Origin: Klebsiella sp. WP3-W18-ESBL-02
Lineage (GTDB): Bacteria > Pseudomonadota > Gammaproteobacteria > Enterobacterales > Enterobacteriaceae
Direction of reading: 5' to 3'
DNA length: 64,000 nt
Assembly (NCBI RefSeq): GCF_014168815.1
Contig: NZ_AP021972.1
Span: 4,464,001-4,528,000 of the forward strand
Below the pieces are notes generated by a model. That model made no database searches and was not told the DNA's origin. It was given only the letters and a program-made list of their open reading frames with translations. Position 1 is the first letter of the stretch, and each line of letters begins with the position of its first letter. Shown piece by piece: positions 33,938 through 43,557 of this stretch. Both the position numbers and the translations under genes were made by a program.

Positions 33938-36541
33938 ATGGATATCACTCAGCTTCAAACCGGGCTTAACAACAAATTCACCGCAGATAGGATTGTTTTC
34001 TGGCACGACCCAGAACAGAGCTTTACTGCACAGCTAACAGAACTCGCCATACTGTGGAACGGGTTGCCAGTAATAGTGCTCAATATGGCAGAGCAGTCAC
34101 AGCTTCAGACGCGCAAACGCATTGAAATCGATGAACCCACGCAGGGGTTCCTTCTCTACTGGCCCAGTTCAGAACCATCACCAGCTAAAGACTGGTTGCT
34201 CGATATACGTCGTTATAGCACCACGTTTTATGCTGATGCAGCCTCAATTCTGCTTAATGACCTCGGTCTCGCCAATATGGCGCTGCGCGACCACATCGCG
34301 TCACGTAAAAGCTTTTTCGCCAACAAGGAGCGTACTGCAGCCTTTAAACGTCGCCTGGACGGCCGTGGCGGCATAGAAGATCCGCTATCACTTGATATGA
34401 AAATGATAAGTGTCGTGCTGACCTGTCATGCTCAGATTGCCGAAATAATGAAAAGCATTGGCGATCGGTTACTTGAGAATGCTGAAACCGCTCTTTTTCC
34501 GCTAGAACAGCATGGATTGCTGCCTGCATTTTGGCATTTAATGAACCGTGAATATGGATACCACATAGCTGAAGGGACAGAACCGTCACTACGCGAACTG
34601 ATTCGTAAGTTACTGGTGAGTGAATGCTACGAACAGCTTGATGCTAAAGAGCGCCCTGTCTGGCTACAGTCACAACTATTAGCCACTCCCACCGGACGTG
34701 CGAATGCTATGGCTCTACTATCTGGTTGGCGTGATTCTAACCAGTACAGCAGCAATTTTGCCGACATCTCTGCACAGGTAGCGGATCAGCTCGAACTTGC
34801 TTCACGCCTGACAGCGCAAGATATCTGGCTCTGGGGAGAAGTCGAAGGCTTTGAAGCAGTCGAACAAGGTTTGATCCGTGAGCTGATATCTGGATTAAAC
34901 AACGGTGACTTGAAACTGAATCGAGTAGAGTTTGCCCAACTAATCTCTCGTCGTCGACATGGATTCTGGGCCAGAACTATACCTAAATATGCATATATTT
35001 ACCAGGCGCTGCAACAAGCTGAATTGTTGCTAGAACTACGCCGTTCGAAACCGGATGGTTTTCATTACACTTCAGCGCAAGAAATGTATCTTGCCTATGA
35101 AGCTGAATTGTTCCAGTTTGATGCAGCCTATCGCCTATTTAATGAAGCACTATTGCATCTGCAAGGGCAGTCGGTAGAAGTGCTGGCAGTACTGGCCAGT
35201 AAAATCGAAGATCTGTATGTGAACTGGTATCTATACCAACTGGGACTGACATGGGATGGGTTGCTAGATAAAGAGCAGTTGCTTGATAACTGGCAACTTG
35301 GTCTCCCTTCTCAGCATCGCTTCTATGATACAGTCATCAAACAACGCCTTACCCAAAGCGGCGTCAAGCGCCAGTTTGTTATTATCAGTGATGCCTTGCG
35401 CTATGAAGTTGCTCATGAGCTCCAGGGACAGATAAATGAAGCCAAGCGCTTCTCTGCACAGCTCAAGAGCCAGCTCGGGGTACTACCTAGCTACACGCAA
35501 CTTGGCATGGCCGCCTTACTCCCTCATCAGCAACTTGACTATGCCGCTACCAACTCAACAGTATTAGTAGATGGACAGAACAGCGCGGGTTTAGAAAATC
35601 GCAGCACTATTCTAAGTAAGGTAGGTGGTATAGCGATTTCGGCCAAAAGTCTGCTGAGCTGGACCCGGGCAGAAGCTAACGAGGCGGTTGGTGACGCAAA
35701 GGTAATCTACGTCTATCACGATGTCATCGATGCTCAGAGTGAATCTCAGAAAAGTGAGCTCAAGACATTCATTCATGCCCGCCAGGCTATAGACGAACTG
35801 AATGGACTCATCAACAAAATTATCAATGGGTTTGGCGTTACTCGCGTAGTTATCACAGCCGATCATGGATTCTTATTCCAACAGGCCTCAGTTGAAAACG
35901 GGGTAAAATCGTCTCTGAAATACGAACCATCTGGAACTCTGGAAGCTTCAAAACGCTATCTCCTTGGTCGCAATTTACCAACAAACGAAGATGTCTGGCA
36001 TGGGCAATTGCGTAATATTGTTGATGGTAACTCTGATGTGGAATTCTGGCTTCCGAAAGGAGTGAGCCGTTTCCATTTTGTTGGTGGAGCCCGCTTCGTC
36101 CATGGTGGTGCAATGTTGCAAGAGGTCTGTGTTCCAATACTTGAAGTACAAGAGCTGCGTGGCAAGAAACAAACTCTGCATGAAAAAACCAAAGTCGACA
36201 TAGTTCCGGCATACCAACCCATTAAGCTGGTAAATGTTATCGATAAAATCCGCTTCCTGCAGACCGATGCCGTCGATGAACGTCATAAATCAAGAATGGT
36301 TCGTATCTCGGTGTTAGATAGTTCAGAACAAACCGTGTCAGCTATTGAGAAGCTACTCTTTGAAGCGACCTCAAGTAATCTGGATCAGCGCCAGCAAGAC
36401 GTGCGTTTAAAACTGACCGGTGCTCAATTTGACCGCAAGGCGCAGTATCAATTGCTGCTCGTTGATGATGAGGATGGTATTGAAATGGCACGCTATCCAG
36501 TCACTATTGATTTGGCAATCCAGGATGAATTCGGTTTTTAA
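33938..36541 (+). CDS. pglZ: BREX protein PglZ (alkaline-phosphatase superfamily)
   Basis: An 867-aa protein. The N-terminus (TADRIVFWHDPEQSF) and the C-terminal PglZ domain are as in type 1 BREX. Metal-site motifs of the alkaline phosphatase superfamily are visible: VIISDALRYEVAHEL near residue 485 and VVITADHGFLFQ near 640. A recent structure shows PglZ hydrolysing phosphodiesters and partnering BrxB. It is essential in studied systems. It begins a likely second BREX transcript with brxL, 86 nt downstream. No sign of damage. Confidence 0.93.
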   Translation: MDITQLQTGLNNKFTADRIVFWHDPEQSFTAQLTELAILWNGLPVIVLNMAEQSQLQTRKRIEIDEPTQGFLLYWPSSEPSPAKDWLLDIRRYSTTFYADAASILLNDLGLANMALRDHIASRKSFFANKERTAAFKRRLDGRGGIEDPLSLDMKMISVVLTCHAQIAEIMKSIGDRLLENAETALFPLEQHGLLPAFWHLMNREYGYHIAEGTEPSLRELIRKLLVSECYEQLDAKERPVWLQSQLLATPTGRANAMALLSGWRDSNQYSSNFADISAQVADQLELASRLTAQDIWLWGEVEGFEAVEQGLIRELISGLNNGDLKLNRVEFAQLISRRRHGFWARTIPKYAYIYQALQQAELLLELRRSKPDGFHYTSAQEMYLAYEAELFQFDAAYRLFNEALLHLQGQSVEVLAVLASKIEDLYVNWYLYQLGLTWDGLLDKEQLLDNWQLGLPSQHRFYDTVIKQRLTQSGVKRQFVIISDALRYEVAHELQGQINEAKRFSAQLKSQLGVLPSYTQLGMAALLPHQQLDYAATNSTVLVDGQNSAGLENRSTILSKVGGIAISAKSLLSWTRAEANEAVGDAKVIYVYHDVIDAQSESQKSELKTFIHARQAIDELNGLINKIINGFGVTRVVITADHGFLFQQASVENGVKSSLKYEPSGTLEASKRYLLGRNLPTNEDVWHGQLRNIVDGNSDVEFWLPKGVSRFHFVGGARFVHGGAMLQEVCVPILEVQELRGKKQTLHEKTKVDIVPAYQPIKLVNVIDKIRFLQTDAVDERHKSRMVRISVLDSSEQTVSAIEKLLFEATSSNLDQRQQDVRLKLTGAQFDRKAQYQLLLVDDEDGIEMARYPVTIDLAIQDEFGF

Positions 36542-36627
36542 TGGCTCGCAAAATAGCGATCCTGTGGATGTGATAAGTAAATTCTAATGTTGGGTGCCAG
36601 CTAATCAGTACCCGGGAGCAATACCAG

Positions 36628-38859
36628 ATGCCACATGATGAGATAAATCCTACTGAAGGTGAGTTTGTAGGAAAGGAAACCGCACAAGAGCCAGCGGTGA
36701 ATGTCACACATATCACGAACAATGTAGTGATCCAGCAGATGGACGTTTACACGGAGAAGCTTGCCCAGCCGAGCGGAACTACTGTTGATGAGGCTTCTAT
36801 GCTCAGCATTGACGATGAGTTATCTCAGCATGCCAGCATGGATCTTGATGCCCGTCTAAATCGTTACTTTAAGGGTAAAGTTGTCCGTAAGGATTTGACC
36901 AAACAGCTAAAAGAAGGGGCTAATGTCCCTGTCTATGTACTGGAATATCTGCTCGGTATGTACTGTGCTTCAGACGATGATGAAGTGGTACGCGAAGGTC
37001 TTGAAAACGTCAAAAAAATCCTCGCTGAGAACTATGTTCGCCCGGATGAGGCTGAGAAAGTAAAATCTCTGATTCGTGAGCGTGGTAGCTTTAAAGTGAT
37101 CGATAAGATCGGAGTAAAGCTCAACCAGAAGAAAGATGTCTACGAGGCTCAGCTTTCGAACCTCGGTATCAAAGATGCCGTGATCCCCGCCAACATTGTT
37201 AAAGCTAACGAGAAGCTGCTCACCGGGGGGATCTGGTGTATCGTTACTCTTAACTATTTTTATGAAGAAGGGCAAAGAATTTCGCCCTTCTCAATTTTCA
37301 ACCTTAAGCCGATCCAGATGCCCTCCATGGATATGGAAGAACTTTTTGCCGCCCGGGCTAATTTCTCAACAGACCAATGGCTGGATACCCTGATCCGCTC
37401 TATTGGCATGGAGCCAACCAATCTGAAGCAACGGGTGAAATGGCATCTGTTAACGCGGATGATCCCCTTTGTTGAGAACAACTATAACGTCTGCGAACTC
37501 GGCCCACGTGGTACCGGTAAAAGCCACGTCTATAAAGAGTGCTCGCCTAATTCATTACTAGTCTCAGGTGGCCAGACGACGGTCGCCAATCTGTTTTACA
37601 ACATGAGTTCCCGGCAGGTTGGGCTGGTAGGCATGTGGGATGTAGTAGCTTTTGACGAAGTGGCTGGTATTACCTTCAAGGATAAAGATGGTGTCCAGAT
37701 CATGAAGGATTACATGGCATCGGGCTCTTTTTCCCGTGGCCGTGATTCTATCGAAGCCAAAGCATCCATGGTATTTGTCGGCAACATAAACCAAAGCGTA
37801 GAAACGTTAGTCAAAACCAGTCACCTGCTGGCACCTTTCCCGGAAGCGATGATCGATACAGCCTTCTTTGACCGTTTCCATGCCTATATCCCAGGCTGGG
37901 ATATCCCTAAGATGCGGCCTGAATTTTTTACCAATAACTACGGTCTGATCACCGACTATCTGGCCGAATATATGCGAGAAATGCGCAAGCGTAGTTTCTC
38001 TGATGCTATCGACCGCTTCTTTAAACTCGGGAACAACCTCAACCAACGCGATGTAATCGCAGTACGCCGCACGGTCTCAGGTTTGCTCAAATTACTGTAT
38101 CCTCATGGTGTGTTTGGTAAAGAGGAGGTACGTCCTTGTCTCACCTACGCATTAGAGTTACGTCGTAGAATCAAAGAGCAGTTGAAAAAACTAGGCGGCA
38201 TGGAGTTTTTCGATGTTCATTTCAGCTATCTCGACAACGAAACTCTGGAAGAGTTTTTCGTCAATGTACCTGAGCAAGGCGGGAGCCAGTTGATCCCCGA
38301 AGGTCTGAGTAAACCGGGAGTTGTGCACATGGTTACCAAGGGTGTCACAGGCCAACTGGGCCTGTATCGCTTCGAGACTCAGATGACCCCCGGTAATGGT
38401 AAACACACGACATCTGGCCTAGGCTCCAATACACCAGCAAAAGAAGCAATCCGTATAGGTTTTGATTATTTCAAAGGCAACCTAAATCGCATCAGTGCTA
38501 CCGCCAAATTTTCCGAGCATGAATACCATCTACATGCCGTTGAGTTACATAACTCAGGCCCTAGTACCAAAACCAGCCTTGCCGCCTTGGTAGCCTTCTG
38601 TTCCATTTTGATGGGCAAGCCAGTGCAAGAACAGATGGTCGTGCTCGGAGATATGACACTTGGTGGTGTGGTGAATCCGGTCGAAGATCTGGCTGGTAGT
38701 TTGCAACTGGCAATGGATAGTGGGGGCAAACGTGTGCTGCTGCCGATGGCATCAGCTTCTGATATCCCAACTGTGCCTGCTGAAATTTTCTCCAAATTCC
38801 AAATCAGTTTCTATGCAGATCCGGTGGATGCTGTGTATAAAGCATTGGGCGTTCATTGA
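36628..38859 (+). CDS. brxL: BREX protein BrxL (Lon-like AAA+)
   Basis: A 743-aa protein with an AAA+ domain (Walker A GPRGTGKSHV near residue 292; Walker B VAFDEVAG near 340) and a Lon-protease-like C-terminal domain, with GPSTKTSLAAL near 644 and a later GGKRVLLP. BrxL forms hexameric rings that encircle DNA and is needed for defence but not for methylation. The start at 36628 follows GGGAGC. An ATG at 36799 has a better-placed GAGG and gives 686 aa, closer to the usual length, so the first 57 residues are uncertain. It is the last gene before the integrase and converges with it. Confidence 0.92.
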   Translation: MPHDEINPTEGEFVGKETAQEPAVNVTHITNNVVIQQMDVYTEKLAQPSGTTVDEASMLSIDDELSQHASMDLDARLNRYFKGKVVRKDLTKQLKEGANVPVYVLEYLLGMYCASDDDEVVREGLENVKKILAENYVRPDEAEKVKSLIRERGSFKVIDKIGVKLNQKKDVYEAQLSNLGIKDAVIPANIVKANEKLLTGGIWCIVTLNYFYEEGQRISPFSIFNLKPIQMPSMDMEELFAARANFSTDQWLDTLIRSIGMEPTNLKQRVKWHLLTRMIPFVENNYNVCELGPRGTGKSHVYKECSPNSLLVSGGQTTVANLFYNMSSRQVGLVGMWDVVAFDEVAGITFKDKDGVQIMKDYMASGSFSRGRDSIEAKASMVFVGNINQSVETLVKTSHLLAPFPEAMIDTAFFDRFHAYIPGWDIPKMRPEFFTNNYGLITDYLAEYMREMRKRSFSDAIDRFFKLGNNLNQRDVIAVRRTVSGLLKLLYPHGVFGKEEVRPCLTYALELRRRIKEQLKKLGGMEFFDVHFSYLDNETLEEFFVNVPEQGGSQLIPEGLSKPGVVHMVTKGVTGQLGLYRFETQMTPGNGKHTTSGLGSNTPAKEAIRIGFDYFKGNLNRISATAKFSEHEYHLHAVELHNSGPSTKTSLAALVAFCSILMGKPVQEQMVVLGDMTLGGVVNPVEDLAGSLQLAMDSGGKRVLLPMASASDIPTVPAEIFSKFQISFYADPVDAVYKALGVH

Positions 38860-38926
38860 TATAAATGCACCACATCCAAATCTATTATGAGTGGATGTTA
38901 TTCAAATAATGTTCCCGGAATAAACC

Positions 38927-38956
38927 ACTGACCAGCTCCACTAGGGGCTGGTCAGT
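38927..38956. terminator. Terminator between brxL and the integrase
   Basis: ACTGACCAGCTCC pairs with GGGGCTGGTCAGT (13 bp with one G-T) around ACTA, followed by a T-rich CAATTTTAATTT on the plus strand. It lies between convergent genes and probably ends brxL transcripts. Confidence 0.75.
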
Positions 38957-38989
38957 CAATTTTAATTTAAATACGCCCTGACAAATATT

Positions 38990-40258
38990 TCACTCACCAT
39001 TCCCTTGGTTGATCTTCGCATAGTCAAACGGCGTAATCCCTTTCTCCCGGTTCGCATCTAGGAAATCCGCCCACCATTGCAGCATCAGTTTGCGTTCGTC
39101 GATAAACTCCGCCTTATGGATATACGCTGCCCGCACTGAGTTACGTTCCATATGGCTCATCTGCCGTTCTACCGCATCCTTCGACCATAGCCCTGACTCA
39201 ATCAATGAGCTACAGGCCATCGTGCGGAAGCCGTGACCACAAACCTCAACCTTGGTGTCATAGCCCATCACCCGCAATGCACTGTTCACCGTGTTTTCAC
39301 TCATGGGTTTACGTGGATCGTGATCGCCAATGAAAATCAGTTCATGCTTGCCACAGAACTGCTTTATCTGTTTCAGGATCTCCTGCGCCTGCTTAGACAA
39401 AGGCACCAGATGCGGTGTATGCATCTTTGAGCCGCGATGAGAATGCTTAACGCCAGGTATGGGTTCTCTCTCAGGAGGGATCGTCCACATCGAGGTTTCA
39501 AAATCTATCTCCGACCAGCGTGCAAAACGCAGTTCACTGGAACGAATAAAGATAAGCAGGGTGAGTTCGGTTGCCCAACGGGTTAATGGTCTTCCGGTAT
39601 AGCCATCTATTTTCTGAAGCAGTTCTGGAATACGCTTTAAGGCCAGCGCAGGACGATGCTTTCGATTGCCAGAAGCAACCGCTCCTGCCATCTCCTGAGC
39701 CGGATTGTAATCAATTAAACCGCTTTGTACTGCATAACGCATGATGGCCGTAGTACGTTGTTGGAGACGGGAAGCCACTTCAAGACGTCCAGACGTCTCT
39801 ACGGCCTTAATGGGAAGTAACAAATCGCGGGTGCTCAATTCAGCAATATTGCGCGTCCCAATCGCCGGAAAAACATTATCCTCCAGACTCTTTTTCACAC
39901 GCTCAGCGTGGTCTTCCGACCATTTCTGGTTGGTCGCGAGCCAATCTCGGGCAACCTTCTCGAAAGTAATAATCTCTTTCGCCTGTTCTTCTTTCACTGC
40001 ACGTTTATGTTCGCGTGGATCGATACCAGCAGCTACCAGCTTCCTGGCCTCCTCCCTTTTCTTCCTGGCATCCGCAAGTGAAACTTCGGGATAAACGCCA
40101 AACGCCATCACATGCTGTTTGCCACCAAAGCGAAAACGAAATCGCCAATATTTGGAGCCATTCGCATGCACCAGTAAAAACAGGCCATCACCATCAGATA
40201 GTGGGTTTGCATTATCTTCAGGTTTTGCCGAACGGACTTTAGTATCAGTCAGAGCCAT
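38990..40258 (-). CDS. int: P4-type tyrosine integrase
   Basis: A 422-aa P4/CP4-like integrase. The N-terminal DUF4102 arm-binding domain (LTDTKVRSAKPEDN, VYPEVSLADARKKREEARKL) is followed by a core-binding region and a catalytic domain with R in RSSELRFARW, H-G-F-R in VCGHGFRTMACSSL and the nucleophile Y in RAAYIHK. It lies 200 bp from the leuX 3' end and reads away from leuX toward the island interior, the standard arrangement for leuX-inserted islands. It drives integration and excision at the tRNA 3' end. AlpA at 8435 may regulate it. Confidence 0.95.
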   Translation of the reverse strand: MALTDTKVRSAKPEDNANPLSDGDGLFLLVHANGSKYWRFRFRFGGKQHVMAFGVYPEVSLADARKKREEARKLVAAGIDPREHKRAVKEEQAKEIITFEKVARDWLATNQKWSEDHAERVKKSLEDNVFPAIGTRNIAELSTRDLLLPIKAVETSGRLEVASRLQQRTTAIMRYAVQSGLIDYNPAQEMAGAVASGNRKHRPALALKRIPELLQKIDGYTGRPLTRWATELTLLIFIRSSELRFARWSEIDFETSMWTIPPEREPIPGVKHSHRGSKMHTPHLVPLSKQAQEILKQIKQFCGKHELIFIGDHDPRKPMSENTVNSALRVMGYDTKVEVCGHGFRTMACSSLIESGLWSKDAVERQMSHMERNSVRAAYIHKAEFIDERKLMLQWWADFLDANREKGITPFDYAKINQGNGE

Positions 40259-40420
40259 GATGGTTCTCCTTCCATGTACCGCCGTGAGTATACAAACATT
40301 ATCGAATCAGCATATATACTCAGTTATATACTCACAAGCGACTTGATGTGGGTTGACCCAGGTTGACTTCATCTGAAGGGAAAATCGCGGAAAGCCTTAT
40401 ATGGCGCGGATTTCAGGCAT

Positions 40421-40443
40421 AAAAAAAGACCTCAGTTGAGGTC
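40421..40443 (-). terminator. Intrinsic terminator of leuX
   Basis: On the minus strand GACCTCAACTGAGGTC forms a hairpin followed by seven T. It sits 15 nt downstream of the tRNA 3' end and matches the usual leuX terminator. Confidence 0.88.
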
Positions 40444-40457
40444 TATTTACATACTTT

Positions 40458-40542
40458 TGGTGCCGAAGGCCGGACTCGAACCGGCACGTATTTCTACGGT
40501 TGATTTTGAATCAACTGCGTCTACCGATTTCGCCACTCCGGC
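40458..40542 (-). tRNA. leuX: tRNA-Leu (CAA), leuX; island attachment site
   Basis: 85 nt including an encoded CCA end. The anticodon loop reads TTCAAAA between GTTGA and TCAAC, so the anticodon is CAA. The T-arm GGTTCGAGTCC is standard. Compared with K-12 leuX the acceptor stem has G in place of A at position 5 (GCCGGAG), giving a G-U wobble. leuX is a common integration hotspot: P4-type integrases recombine in the tRNA 3' end and restore it. The matching attachment repeat at the other end of the island is not in the window. Confidence 0.97.
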
Positions 40543-40745
40543 ACGGAAAGGTATGCGGAAAACGTTGAGGATTATACCTGCCACGCGCCACCATGCAAGC
40601 GCCAGCGTACGCTAATGTCGCTAAGTGTCGAAAAAAACAACACAACGAAGTCACGTTCACTATTGCCTTAATCCCCCCTTCCGCCAAGCACTTCCCCTCC
40701 CCATGCTCTACACTCTCAGTTCAACACCAAACTGAGAGAAGCACG

Positions 40746-41765
40746 ATGTCCATAATAAAAAGCTACGCCGCGAAAAACGCCGGTGGGGAACTGGAAGTCT
40801 GGGAATACGATGCCGGGGAGCTGCTGCCGGAAGACGTTGAGGTGAAAGTGGATTACTGCGGGATCTGCCACTCGGACCTGTCGATGATCGACAACGAATG
40901 GGGGTTCTCTCAATATCCGCTGGTTGCCGGTCACGAGGTGATTGGTCATGTGGTAGCGCTGGGCAGCGCCGCGCAGAATAAAGGGCTGAAAATTGGCCAG
41001 CGCGTGGGCATTGGCTGGACGGCGCGCAGCTGTGGCCACTGCGATGCCTGTATCGATGGCAACCAGATTAACTGTACTGAAGGCTCGGTGCCGACCATCA
41101 TCAACCACGGCGGCTTTGCCGATAAGCTGCGCGCTGACTGGCAGTGGGTGATTCCACTGCCGGACAACATTGATATCGAAACCGCAGGCCCGATGCTGTG
41201 CGGCGGGATTACGGTATTTAAACCGCTGCTGATGCATCATGTCACCGCCACCAGCCGCGTGGGGGTTATTGGGATCGGTGGTCTGGGGCATATCGCCATT
41301 AAGCTGCTGCGCGCGATGGGTGCCGAGGTGACTGCCTTTAGCTCGAATCCATCAAAAGAACAGGAAGTGCGGGCGATGGGCGCAGACCACGTGGTTAACA
41401 GCCGTTCACCGGAAGCGCTCAAAGAGTTGGCGGGTCAGTTTGATCTGATCATCAACACCGTCAACGTCGACCTGAACTGGCAGCCATACTTCGAAGCGCT
41501 GGCCTCGGGCGGCAACTTCCACACCGTGGGCGCAGTGCTCACGCCGCTGCCGGTGCCGGCGTTTACCCTGATTGGCGGCGACCGCAGCGTCTCCGGTTCG
41601 GCAACGGGTAACCCGTTCGAGCTGCGCAAGCTGATGAAGTTTGCCGGCCGCAGCAAGGTGGCGCCTATTACCGAACTGTTCCCGATGTCGAAAATTAACG
41701 ACGCCATCCAGCACGTGCGCGACGGTAAAGCCCGTTACCGCGTGGTGCTGAAAGCCGACTTCTGA
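40746..41765 (+). CDS. ahr: NADPH-dependent aldehyde reductase Ahr (YjgB)
   Basis: A 339-aa zinc alcohol dehydrogenase, start at 40746 after GAGAGAAG. It has catalytic zinc ligand C in CGICHSDL, H-E in GHEVIGHV, structural zinc cysteines in CGHCDACIDG followed by C at INCTEG, and the nucleotide fold GIGGLGHIAIK. Ahr reduces medium- and long-chain aldehydes. It is the first core gene beyond leuX, as in E. coli (yjgB). Confidence 0.93.
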   Translation: MSIIKSYAAKNAGGELEVWEYDAGELLPEDVEVKVDYCGICHSDLSMIDNEWGFSQYPLVAGHEVIGHVVALGSAAQNKGLKIGQRVGIGWTARSCGHCDACIDGNQINCTEGSVPTIINHGGFADKLRADWQWVIPLPDNIDIETAGPMLCGGITVFKPLLMHHVTATSRVGVIGIGGLGHIAIKLLRAMGAEVTAFSSNPSKEQEVRAMGADHVVNSRSPEALKELAGQFDLIINTVNVDLNWQPYFEALASGGNFHTVGAVLTPLPVPAFTLIGGDRSVSGSATGNPFELRKLMKFAGRSKVAPITELFPMSKINDAIQHVRDGKARYRVVLKADF

Positions 41766-41771
41766 TATGCC

Positions 41772-41794
41772 ACCGGCGGCGTTCTGCCGCCGGT
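41772..41794 (+). terminator. Terminator after ahr
   Basis: ACCGGCGGC pairs with GCCGCCGGT around GTTCT, 7 nt after the ahr stop codon; the following TCTCTG is a weak T-tract. Confidence 0.65.
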
Positions 41795-41893
41795 TCTCTG
41801 CACCACTCCCCCTTACCGCAAAACAGACAATTTACCGCGCCGCAATGCCTTTGTTTTGCCTATACTCGACGCAGAATAAATGGAGGATTTATC

Positions 41894-43396
41894 ATGAGCG
41901 CACCGCTGCTGATTGCACGCACCCAGGACACGCAGCTTGTTTTGCTGCCCAATATGGCCAACCGTCACGGGCTGATTACCGGCGCTACCGGCACGGGGAA
42001 AACCGTCACCCTGCAAAAACTGGCGGAGTCATTCTCAGAGATTGGCGTACCGGTATTTATGGCCGACGTAAAGGGCGATCTGACCGGCATCGCCAAAGAA
42101 GGCCTGGCGTCGGAGAAGCTGATGACACGCCTGAACAACATCGGTGTCACCGACTGGGAACCGCACGCCAATCCGGTGGTGGTGTGGGATATCTTCGGTG
42201 AAAAAGGCCATCCGGTGCGCGCGACCGTCTCAGACCTTGGTCCGCTGCTGCTCGCGCGTCTGCTGAACCTTAACGAGGTGCAGTCCGGGGTGCTGAATAT
42301 CATCTTCCGCATCGCCGACGACCAGGGCCTGTTGCTGCTGGACTTCAAAGACCTGCGCGCCATCACCCAGTACATCGGCGATAACGCGAAATCCTTCCAG
42401 AACCAGTACGGCAACATCAGCACTGCTTCCGTCGGAGCGATCCAGCGCGGGCTACTGACGCTTGAGCAACAGGGGGCCGAGCACTTCTTCGGCGAGCCGA
42501 TGCTCGATATTAAAGACTGGATGCGCGTCGACAGTAACGGTAAAGGCATCATCAATATCCTCAGCGCTGAAAAGCTCTACCAAATGCCGAAGCTCTACGC
42601 CGCCAGCCTGCTGTGGATGCTCTCTGAACTGTATGAGCAACTGCCGGAAGCCGGTGATCTCGAAAAACCCAAGCTGGTGTTCTTCTTCGACGAAGCGCAC
42701 CTGCTGTTTAACGATGCGCCGCAGGTGCTGCTGGATAAAATCGAGCAGGTTATCCGCCTGATCCGCTCCAAGGGCGTCGGCGTCTATTTTGTCTCGCAGA
42801 ACCCGTCGGATATCCCCGATGCGGTGCTCGGCCAGTTAGGTAACCGCGTGCAGCACGCCCTGCGCGCCTTCACGCCGAAGGATCAGAAAGCGGTGAAAAC
42901 CGCCGCCCAGACGATGCGCGCCAACCCGGCGTTCAGCACCGAACAGGCGATACAGGAGCTGGGTACCGGTGAAGCGCTGATCTCCTTCCTCGATGAAAAA
43001 GGCAGCCCGTCGGTGGTTGAGCGAGCCATGGTGATTGCGCCGTGTTCGCGCATGGGGCCAGTGACCGACGATGAGCGTAACGGGCTAATCAACAACTCGC
43101 CGCTGTACGGCAAGTATGAGGATGAAGTCGACCGCGAATCCGCGTTCGAAATGCTGCAAAAAGGTGTACAGAACAGCGCGGGACAGGCGGACGCGCCACC
43201 GGCGAAGGGCCAGCAGCAAAGTGCCGATGACGGCCTGCTGGGCGGACTGAAGGATATCTTCTTTGGCACCACCGGGCCGCGCGGCGGCAAGCACGATGGG
43301 CTGGTGCAAACGGCAGCGAAAAGCGCCGTGCGCCAGGTGACGAACCAGATTGTGCGTGGGATGTTGGGTAGCCTGCTGGGCGGGCGGCGGCGTTAG
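41894..43396 (+). CDS. yjgR: HerA-like DUF853 ATPase YjgR
   Basis: A 500-aa protein with Walker A GATGTGKTVT at about residues 31-40 and Walker B VFFFDEAHLLF near 260. It belongs to the HerA/FtsK-type DUF853 ATPases; the substrate is unknown. The start follows GGAGG. A glycine-rich C-terminus (GGLKDIFFGTTGPRGG, LLGGRRR) is typical. Converges with lptG. Confidence 0.93.
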   Translation: MSAPLLIARTQDTQLVLLPNMANRHGLITGATGTGKTVTLQKLAESFSEIGVPVFMADVKGDLTGIAKEGLASEKLMTRLNNIGVTDWEPHANPVVVWDIFGEKGHPVRATVSDLGPLLLARLLNLNEVQSGVLNIIFRIADDQGLLLLDFKDLRAITQYIGDNAKSFQNQYGNISTASVGAIQRGLLTLEQQGAEHFFGEPMLDIKDWMRVDSNGKGIINILSAEKLYQMPKLYAASLLWMLSELYEQLPEAGDLEKPKLVFFFDEAHLLFNDAPQVLLDKIEQVIRLIRSKGVGVYFVSQNPSDIPDAVLGQLGNRVQHALRAFTPKDQKAVKTAAQTMRANPAFSTEQAIQELGTGEALISFLDEKGSPSVVERAMVIAPCSRMGPVTDDERNGLINNSPLYGKYEDEVDRESAFEMLQKGVQNSAGQADAPPAKGQQQSADDGLLGGLKDIFFGTTGPRGGKHDGLVQTAAKSAVRQVTNQIVRGMLGSLLGGRRR

Positions 43397-43413
43397 TTCT
43401 TCATCGCCGGTTT

Positions 43414-43448
43414 GCCGGATGGCGGCGTAAACGCCTTATCCGGCCTAC
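43414..43448. repeat. REP element
   Basis: GCCGGATGGCGGC...GCCTTATCCGGCCTAC, the classic enterobacterial REP palindrome, between convergent yjgR and lptG. It may stabilise mRNA ends or bind gyrase/IHF. Confidence 0.88.
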
Positions 43449-43517
43449 GCCCTTCTGTACCATCCGGCGGCCAGCTCGGGCTACAGCACCCAATACCATC
43501 AAATAACAGGCACAAAA

Positions 43518-43547
43518 AACCCGGCGTCGCTTTCGCTTGGCCGGGTT
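43518..43547 (-). terminator. lptG terminator
   Basis: On the minus strand AACCCGGC pairs with GCCGGGTT across a 14-nt loop and is followed by TTTTTT. It lies just after the lptG stop codon. Confidence 0.85.
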
Positions 43548-43557
43548 ATCAGTGGCG

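Noticed and set aside
1..40400. CRISPR array or retron-type ncRNA
   Set aside because: No regular spaced repeats and no clear structured repeat RNA next to the RT. DRT1 may use an RNA I cannot recognise by eye.
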